A program made the translations under genes and the position numbers. Below are positions 58,275 through 64,000 of a stretch of 64,000 nt of DNA, one piece after another (position 1 is the first letter of the stretch; each line of letters begins with the position of its first letter). The notes beneath the pieces are model-generated. The model was not told where the DNA came from and did no database searches. It saw nothing but the letters and a program-made list of their open reading frames with translations. This DNA is from Roseateles sp. SL47 (GTDB lineage: Bacteria > Pseudomonadota > Gammaproteobacteria > Burkholderiales > Burkholderiaceae_C), in assembly GCF_026625885.1 (NCBI RefSeq), contig NZ_CP113068.1, positions 806,001 through 870,000 on the forward strand, in the 5' to 3' direction.

Positions 58275-59834
58275 TCACTGCACACGCGAGCGCCCGGTGC
58301 TCAGATCCAGCGGCGCCGTCCGAGTCGTGAGCGGACGCAGGGTCTGGGTCGCACCGGAGCGCGCACCACCCGCCTGCGCGGTCGCTATCGGACATTGGCC
58401 GGAGGATCGGAACGACAGCGCTGTGGCCAGCATCTGTTCCTCCGGATCGCCGAGCGCATGGGTGAGGTCGTCCTGTGCGTTGCACCCGGGCAGCCCCGTC
58501 GGCCCGGTGCCGCCGGGCTGGAAGCCATCGACGTAATCCCCAAAGCCCTTGGCATTGGTGGCCTGCATCTCGATGGCGAAGGTGGTGACACCGCAGTTAC
58601 TGGCCCCTTCATACCCGTAGGGCTTGCCACAGGTGCCGCTGCCCACCTGGATCACTTCGATGTCGACGCCACGCAGACCATTGATCAGCAGCTCGCTGGC
58701 GGAACAGGTGTTGGGGCCGGTGAGGACAAAGACCCGCCGAAGGTTCAGCGTTGGCAGGGGCTCGCCGGGTTGGCAGCGGTCGTCGCCGTCCAGGCAGGTC
58801 GTGGCGATGAAGGGCATGTCGCTGGCTTGCCCTGCAGCGGTTCGACGCGCGTTCATCCGTACCCGGTTGAACACCCGGTTCGGTGTGGCCTGCCCGGCCA
58901 CCATGTAGGCCAGCTGGCTGGCGATGAACCCCTGCCCACCGCCGTTGTAGCGCAGGTCGAGAACAAGGTCCCGCACTTGAGCGGCCGCCAACTGGGTGAA
59001 GGCGACTTTCAGCGCCTGCTGGGCGGGCTGAGTGAACTCATTGAAGAGCAGATATCCCACCGGCCCGGGCGCACCGTCGGCGGTGGGCAGCACCTTCACC
59101 TGGGGCACGGCCAGCGACTGGAAGGCCTGGGCCACCACGGTCTGGCTGAACTCTGTGGTGCCCCCGCGCCGCCAGACCCAGCGTGCGGAGGTGCCGGAGG
59201 GCGCCGACAGCAGCCGGTCGTCCAGTTGCGCACGCTGCGCGGCATCCTCCACGGAGACGGCCACGCCATCCAGGGAGACGACTTCGTCCCCTCGCTGCAT
59301 GCCTGCCTGAGCGGCCGGACCAAGCGGATCGATCCAGGTGATCGCGATGCGCCGTGGGTGCTCCGTCACGGCGGCCAACTGCACGCCCCACCCGGCCACC
59401 GTTCCCGTGTCAGCCGCGTCTTTTTCCGCCGTGTTGATCCGGTAGCTGAAACGATCCCGGCTGGTGTCGCCATGCGGGCGCACCAGATCGTCCAGCCAGC
59501 GGTTGAGCGCCGTGACATGGTCCACCGGTTGGCCGGGTGCCCCCTGGTAGACCGGTGCGCTCATGTTGAGCGACGGCAGGTCTTCGTTCCAGAGATAGCG
59601 CTCCTGCAGCATGGCCCGCAGCCAGGCCATTTCGGTACGGCGGCTGCCGCTGCGTTGCGACGGGTCGGCATCCGGATTGTCCGGGGCGCATTGATTGGCA
59701 TAGGCGGCGCTGGGCAGGGACAAGGTTGCAGTCGCCGCCGGGTCGGAGGCCTGCCCACCCTCACCACAACCGGTCAGGGCCACCACCGTCAGGCCGGCGA
59801 GCCACGCGGCGTGCGTTCGCTTCCATGGGCGCAT
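58275..59834 (-). CDS. S41-family serine protease lipoprotein (paralog 1)
   Basis: 519 residues. Lipoprotein signal ending VVALTGCGEG. A PDZ-like segment (ITWIDPLGPAAQAGMQRGDEVVSLDG), then the tail-specific protease core: VRDLVLDLRYNGGGQG, the nucleophile Ser in NTCSASELLINGLRG and Lys in GTCGKPYGY. The C-terminal sequence resembles that of the protease at 61345, so the two are paralogs. It probably acts in the periplasm or at the outer membrane. It ends 3 bases before the convergent nucleotidyltransferase gene. Confidence 0.9.
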   Translation of the reverse strand: MRPWKRTHAAWLAGLTVVALTGCGEGGQASDPAATATLSLPSAAYANQCAPDNPDADPSQRSGSRRTEMAWLRAMLQERYLWNEDLPSLNMSAPVYQGAPGQPVDHVTALNRWLDDLVRPHGDTSRDRFSYRINTAEKDAADTGTVAGWGVQLAAVTEHPRRIAITWIDPLGPAAQAGMQRGDEVVSLDGVAVSVEDAAQRAQLDDRLLSAPSGTSARWVWRRGGTTEFSQTVVAQAFQSLAVPQVKVLPTADGAPGPVGYLLFNEFTQPAQQALKVAFTQLAAAQVRDLVLDLRYNGGGQGFIASQLAYMVAGQATPNRVFNRVRMNARRTAAGQASDMPFIATTCLDGDDRCQPGEPLPTLNLRRVFVLTGPNTCSASELLINGLRGVDIEVIQVGSGTCGKPYGYEGASNCGVTTFAIEMQATNAKGFGDYVDGFQPGGTGPTGLPGCNAQDDLTHALGDPEEQMLATALSFRSSGQCPIATAQAGGARSGATQTLRPLTTRTAPLDLSTGRSRVQ

Positions 59835-60045
59835 GGGAAGTCTCCTTCATCGTCTTGAGGTCGATGCGGACTAGTCGCTGCGGGGAGGTGCCGGGTTCAC
59901 GTGGCGATGCAATATAAGGGTTCGACGCATCCAGCCAGGGCGAGTGAGGCTGCTGTCTGTCGGTGTGAGCCGCCCGAGACCGGTGCCAGTGCGGCGGGCG
60001 CGGACTTTGCCGCGAGGGGGCAAGACCTTCGCTTATGCTCGCATC

Positions 60046-60663
60046 ATGAACAGACCCAAGCCTTTTTCGATGATCCGCGAGTTCCATCTCGCCGACTGGT
60101 TTACGCTGGGAAATGCTTTCTGCGGCGTCGGCGCCCTGTTCTCGGTGATGACCTATCTCCAGAACCGCGAGCTGCTGCACCTCTTCTACGCCTGCGGACT
60201 GATTCCGGCGGCCCTGGTGTTTGACGTGCTGGACGGGCGCATCGCGCGCTGGCGTCAGAAAAGCTCGGCCATGGGCCGGGAGCTGGATTCGCTGGCCGAC
60301 GTGATCTCGTTCGGCGTGGCGCCGGCGATGATTGCCTACGGTTGTGGCATGCAGGGTCTGTGGGACCGCATCATCCTGGGCTTTTTTGTGGCTGCGGGTG
60401 TGTCGCGGCTGGCCCGCTATAACATCACGGCAGAAACGCTCAGCGCCGATACCGGCAAGGTGACGTACTTCGAGGGCACACCGATTCCCACGTCACTGCT
60501 GCTGGTGATCGTGATGTGGGTGGCCGCCGCGCAGGGCGCCACCGGCGATGCGCTGTGGTTTGGGGAATGGAAGCTGGCGGGCTTCGTGCTGCATCCGCTG
60601 GTGCTGATGTTTGCGGTGTCGGGCTCGCTGATGATCAGCCGGATTCGGATTCCCAAGTTCTGA
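60046..60663 (+). CDS. pssA: CDP-diacylglycerol--serine O-phosphatidyltransferase
   Basis: 205 residues from ATG 60046 (MNRPKPFSMIREF). CDP-alcohol phosphatidyltransferase motif DVLDGRIAR...GRELDSLADVISFG (the D-G..A-R......G...D...D signature at about 66-88) and multiple membrane helices. It makes phosphatidylserine, the precursor of phosphatidylethanolamine. The partner psd is not nearby. The length is typical of the shorter PssA type. Confidence 0.92.
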   Translation: MNRPKPFSMIREFHLADWFTLGNAFCGVGALFSVMTYLQNRELLHLFYACGLIPAALVFDVLDGRIARWRQKSSAMGRELDSLADVISFGVAPAMIAYGCGMQGLWDRIILGFFVAAGVSRLARYNITAETLSADTGKVTYFEGTPIPTSLLLVIVMWVAAAQGATGDALWFGEWKLAGFVLHPLVLMFAVSGSLMISRIRIPKF

Positions 60664-60673
60664 GTACGGCGCC

Positions 60674-61198
60674 ATGCCCCAGCACCTTGTGGAACTGCAG
60701 CCCTGGTCCGACCTTTCCGAACGACTGCGCAGCGAGGTGCGATCTCTCGTCATCTCGCCGCAGCAGATCGAGTACGCGGGCTCGGGGGACGCGCAGATTC
60801 GAAGGGTCGAGACGGCATCGGGCAACAACCTGGTGGGGCTGGCCATCGTTCATGGTGACGAAGCCGTGGGCTTTCTTGTCCTCAAACGCGGCAGCGAAGC
60901 GCCGGATTGGGCGGAGCCAGAGGCTGCCGTCATCAGCGGCATGCGACTCGGGGCGGCGCATCAAGGCAAAGGGCTGGGCCGCACGGCCCTTCTGGCACTG
61001 CCGGCATGGCTGTGCAAGCACTGGCCAGCGTGTAGCTCGATCACCTTGTCTGTGGACGAAGACAACGTCGCTGGCATCAAGGCCTATGCGGCTGCAGGCT
61101 TTGTGGACCTTGGCCAGCGAGTTCAAGGCCGGATCGGTTGGGTCCGGTACATGAGCCGACCGCTGGAGGGGCGATGGTCGGCGCAACGCATGGCTTGA
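60674..61198 (+). CDS. GNAT-family N-acetyltransferase
   Basis: 174 residues. The GNAT acetyl-CoA loop is visible as GMRLGAAHQGKGLGRTAL (Q/RxxGxG/A type), with IVHGDEAVGFLVLKRG before it and LSVDEDNVAGIKAYAAAGF after it. Substrate unknown. Begins 10 bases after pssA, so probably co-transcribed with it. Confidence 0.88.
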   Translation: MPQHLVELQPWSDLSERLRSEVRSLVISPQQIEYAGSGDAQIRRVETASGNNLVGLAIVHGDEAVGFLVLKRGSEAPDWAEPEAAVISGMRLGAAHQGKGLGRTALLALPAWLCKHWPACSSITLSVDEDNVAGIKAYAAAGFVDLGQRVQGRIGWVRYMSRPLEGRWSAQRMA

Positions 61199-61314
61199 GG
61201 ACCCGAAGCCCATTGCGTTGCTCGGCCTGGTACAACAAAGGGCGCCCCTTCTGAAGGCCCCTCCAGAGCTTGGACGGGTGTCCGACTTCCGGGGTGCCAT
61301 TCATTCAGAGCGCC

Positions 61315-61345
61315 CTTGGGGGAGGGATTCGAACCCTCAACCGAT
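61315..61345 (-). other. tRNA-like 3' fragment
   Basis: On the minus strand a perfect 17-nt T-arm (GAGGGTTCGAATCCCTC, 61322-61338) is followed by acceptor-like CCCCAAG. No anticodon arm, D-arm or 5' acceptor is found upstream, where a protease gene ends. It looks like the 3' end of a tRNA gene, as left by integration of an element. Confidence 0.45.
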
Positions 61346-62928
61346 TACGGACGGCCCCCCGCAATGCGGTTGCTACGAGCCGCCAGGCGCTGAAGGCTGA
61401 TGGCCACGGCATCTGACGACGACGCGGCCGACAGTGCCGATACACGCCCGCTGGCGCCGACCGGCTTGGCCGGGCAGGTGCCATTGCTGCGGTATTGCAG
61501 TGCCGCAGCCAGCATGCTTTCCGAGGTATCACCCAGTTGACGCGACAGATCGTCCGTCATCGAGCACCCCGGCACGCCCGTCGCACCGCTGCCAGCCGCC
61601 ACAAAGCCATCGGCATAGTCGCCGAAGCCCTTGTTGTTGGTGCCGACAAACTCGATCGGGAAGTAGCTGTAGCCGCAATTGTCCTTGCCGGTGAAGCCAT
61701 AGGGCTTGCCGCAGGTCGTGCCGCCAATCAGCACCACCTGCACATCCACGCCGCGCAGGCCGTTGATGATGGCTTCGCTGGCCGAGCACGTCCCTTCCTG
61801 AGCCAGCACAAATACGCGGCGCAGATTCAGCGTGGGCAGCGGCTTCTCGTTGGTGCACTTGCCGTTGGAGAGGATGCAGGACGTGTCATAGAACGGCGTG
61901 CGAGAGTCGCTGCTGTTGGTGTCGGCATTGCGCTGGCTGTTGTAGCGCAGTTGCTCAAACACCTTGCCGCTGGTCGGGGTGGCGCCGGCAATCATGTAGG
62001 CCAGTTCGCTGGCGATGAACAGATAACCGCCGCCGTTGTAGCGAATGTCCAGCACCAGGTCCGACACGTTCTGGCTCTTGAAGTCCTCCACCGCAGCAAT
62101 CAACTGCGCTTCGGACGTGGCCACGTGGTCGTTGAAGACCATGTAGCCCACCTTCGCTCCGTCCCCGGCGGTGATCACCTGGCGCTTGAGCACCGGCGTC
62201 TTGGTCACATTGCTGGCCACCAGAGTGACATCACGTGTGCCCCCGCCGTTGGGCGTCAGCACAAAACGGTGGCTGATGGTCGCACGCGACGGGAACAGCG
62301 CTTCATTCAGCACGTCCACACCTGCGGCGGTGCTGTCATCGGCCCCCGTGCCGTCGGCAGTGACCAGCGTGTCACCCCGCTGCACGCCTGCGGCGGCGGC
62401 CGGGCTGTTGGGCTCCACATAGGCGACACGGATCTTGCGCGGCGGCGTGGCCGAGGCCAGATGCCATTCCATGCCGTACCCCAGCACCACGCCGGAATCC
62501 GACAGCGCATTCCACTCGCGGGTGGACATCACAAAGCTGAACTGGTCCTTGTGCTTGCCACTGCTGGTGATGGCGGGCGTCAGGAGCGCGGTGAAGTAGG
62601 CATTCAGGGCGGCCCCCACATCGCTGCCACTGTATTCGGAAGCGCTGGCGTTGACGCTCGGGACTTCATCGCGCCAGAGGTACGCTTCATTCATGTAGGC
62701 GCGCACCCAGTTCTTCTCAGTCGTCAGGCTGGCAGTGCGCAGGCTGGACGCTGCTTCCACGTTGTTGGCGGCGCATTGCTGGGCGTAGCTGCTGCTACCC
62801 GTCGGCGGCGCGGAGCCGCCGCTGTCGCCATCGGAACCACCCCCACCGCCACAGGCTTGCAGAACCAGAATCGCTACGGCGCTGGCCACGGCCAGGCGCG
62901 CGCGCCGCAGAGTTGCGGGCATCGTCAT
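61345..62928 (-). CDS. S41-family serine protease lipoprotein (paralog 2)
   Basis: 527 residues from ATG 62928 (MTMPATLRR), chosen because GGGAGGAAA lies 7 bases upstream; the frame is open to 62979. Lipobox AILVLQACGG with a long Gly-rich linker. A PDZ-like region (RVAYVEPNSPAAAAGVQRGDTLVTADG), the S41 core (VSDLVLDIRYNGGGYLF), Ser in GTCSASEAIINGLRG and Lys in TTCGKPYGF. Clearly a paralog of 58275-59834. The final codons run into a tRNA-like sequence, so the present C-terminus (ARSNRIAGGRP) may not be ancestral. Confidence 0.9.
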   Translation of the reverse strand: MTMPATLRRARLAVASAVAILVLQACGGGGGSDGDSGGSAPPTGSSSYAQQCAANNVEAASSLRTASLTTEKNWVRAYMNEAYLWRDEVPSVNASASEYSGSDVGAALNAYFTALLTPAITSSGKHKDQFSFVMSTREWNALSDSGVVLGYGMEWHLASATPPRKIRVAYVEPNSPAAAAGVQRGDTLVTADGTGADDSTAAGVDVLNEALFPSRATISHRFVLTPNGGGTRDVTLVASNVTKTPVLKRQVITAGDGAKVGYMVFNDHVATSEAQLIAAVEDFKSQNVSDLVLDIRYNGGGYLFIASELAYMIAGATPTSGKVFEQLRYNSQRNADTNSSDSRTPFYDTSCILSNGKCTNEKPLPTLNLRRVFVLAQEGTCSASEAIINGLRGVDVQVVLIGGTTCGKPYGFTGKDNCGYSYFPIEFVGTNNKGFGDYADGFVAAGSGATGVPGCSMTDDLSRQLGDTSESMLAAALQYRSNGTCPAKPVGASGRVSALSAASSSDAVAISLQRLAARSNRIAGGRP

Positions 62929-63294
62929 CGAGCTTTCCTCCCTAGGGATGTGAAGCCCGCTTTTTATCGACTTGCCCACATCCGTTAACCAACTTGAAAT
63001 ACTTCGAGCGCGATTTATAGCCCCAAATCGAGGCCAGACAACGACTTAAACAATTGGTTCCAACTTTAGGGTGATCTGCAGATCGCCCACACCGCTGGCG
63101 ATCAGCCGCAGACGGCGCAGACGCAGCCGGTGGAACTGCGGCGTGAGGTCCAGGCTGGCGCCGGGCTGTAGCGGGAGATCCTTCGGCCAGACGGACCGGG
63201 TGATCCAGACCTGACCCTCGTGGGCTTAAAAGCGGGTGAGGCTGCAAGCCTGCGCCTGCGTCGTCCCGTCCCGTCCCGGCCCGCGCGTGCCGAC
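62929..63294. other. Intergenic region with a possible DUF2917-like remnant
   Basis: The minus-strand frame 63046-63229 reads GQVWITRSVWPKD and QITLKLEP to a stop, which looks like a DUF2917-type C-terminus. It begins directly after a TAA and lacks a start codon, so it appears to be a broken gene. The promoter of the protease gene should lie at 62929-63040. Confidence 0.4.
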
Positions 63295-64000
63295 CTACCC
63301 CTGCTGCCAGCTATCGCCGCGCGCCAGACCTTGCGGCTTCTTGAGCCGTTCCGCCGCTGCGACGTCCTCCAGCAGCCAGGCGCGCCACCAGTCGGTGGTG
63401 ACACTTTTGATCACGGCTGAGTGATGGTCGGCCAGGGTCTGCGCCTCGGCAGGCCGACCGCGCCCCATCAGACGCTGGGCACGGCCTGCGCCAGGATCCC
63501 CGCTGCCGCCGAAGGTCTTGTGGTCCGCCCCCTCCAGCCAGAGCTGTGCCTTGGCGCCGGCTGGCAGATGATCGTAGACGGCGCGTCGGTATTCGCCGGA
63601 GCGTTCTTCCCCGAGTGGGTCGCCGTCCAGGCTACCGGTCATGCAAAGCATCGGGCGGGTGATGGTGCGCAGCCCGTCCGGATGGGTGCCCGCCGCCGGA
63701 CTGAAGGCGGCAAACGCCTTGAACCGGGGCTCGGCCAGCTCGTCCCCCAGGCGAGCGGGAAAGGCGCGCCCGGCCACGGCCAGAGTGGTGTGGGCGCCGA
63801 ATGAATGGCCGGACATGCCCAGGGCGTCCGGCCGAATGCGTGCCCAGCCGGGCGCGCCAGATTGCTGCAGTTGCAGCAGCTGGGCCACGGCAAAACGCAC
63901 ATCACGGCAGCGCGCGACCAGTTGCTCCACCGTGGCCGCCGCCTTGACGGCGCGAAGCCCACCGGACCAGATCGCCCGGTCGCTCCCGGGATGCTGGATG
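63295..64000 (-). CDS. Alpha/beta hydrolase (dienelactone/PAF-acetylhydrolase-like), N-terminus outside the window
   Basis: The frame is open to the window end, so the N-terminus lies beyond 64000. The nucleophile elbow is GMSGHSFGAHT. Later elements are FKAFAAFSPAAG, MLCMTGSLDGDPLGE (Asp of the triad) and LEGADHKTFGG (His of the triad). This pattern fits the platelet-activating-factor-acetylhydrolase-like or dienelactone-hydrolase-like group. The substrate is unknown. Confidence 0.82.
   Translation of the reverse strand, partial: IQHPGSDRAIWSGGLRAVKAAATVEQLVARCRDVRFAVAQLLQLQQSGAPGWARIRPDALGMSGHSFGAHTTLAVAGRAFPARLGDELAEPRFKAFAAFSPAAGTHPDGLRTITRPMLCMTGSLDGDPLGEERSGEYRRAVYDHLPAGAKAQLWLEGADHKTFGGSGDPGAGRAQRLMGRGRPAEAQTLADHHSAVIKSVTTDWWRAWLLEDVAAAERLKKPQGLARGDSWQQG

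Noticed and set aside
61311..61390. Complete tRNA gene
   Set aside because: Only the T-arm and the acceptor 3' side can be folded; the rest is protease coding sequence.

Overview
The window is GC-rich chromosomal DNA that most resembles a betaproteobacterium of the order Burkholderiales, in the Roseateles/Mitsuaria/Rubrivivax neighbourhood. The inference rests on a DUF3567 gene, a PhaM-type PHA granule protein, a methionine synthase split into two genes with an SAH riboswitch, a PEP-CTERM protein and an HPr-rel-A type cassette. No rRNA gene, intact tRNA gene or CRISPR array was seen.

Layout. Positions 1-6600 hold secreted proteins: two zinc metallopeptidases with Ala-Pro linkers, a PEP-CTERM protein and an exported HExxH protein. 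Positions 6900-20600 form a mosaic accessory region. It contains an IS1595 transposase remnant, a small cluster with a double-glycine-leader peptide, a truncated IS66 element, a 5'-truncated group II intron fused in frame to a host gene, a complete IS1380 element inside that same host gene, an IS3 element carrying an IS5-like element, and two lower-GC genes for exported proteins. From 21000 the sequence looks like core chromosome: comM; a MipA/response-regulator/histidine-kinase operon; a VOC protein; a TPR-GT41 glycosyltransferase; a glycine-zipper protein; metH in two parts on either side of a degenerate HD-GYP gene; FAH and DUF4197 genes; DUF3567; a double AAA ATPase; TraB/GumN; MarC; PhaM; FIST; glcDEF; an AlkP-superfamily lipoprotein; a betaine/choline-type binding protein; and an ABC exporter. 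Positions 55224-58271 hold a tightly overlapping four-gene cassette: a Tat-signal protein, a PqqD-like protein, an HprK-like kinase and a nucleotidyltransferase. The window ends with two paralogous S41 protease lipoproteins around pssA and a GNAT gene, then a partial alpha/beta hydrolase.

Functional links. The metH halves and the SAH riboswitch make one methionine-cycle unit, because SAH accumulation should raise expression of the cobalamin half. GlcD, GlcE and GlcF form the glycolate oxidase complex. MipA and the two-component pair look like one envelope-response operon. The HPr-rel-A cassette and the double-glycine peptide cluster are the two best candidates for poorly described systems. 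The mobile-element junctions can be read base by base: IS1380 is flanked by CTAG, IS3 by ACC and the IS5-like element by TAGGTA. Removing the IS1380 and IS5-like insertions restores the reading frame they interrupt.
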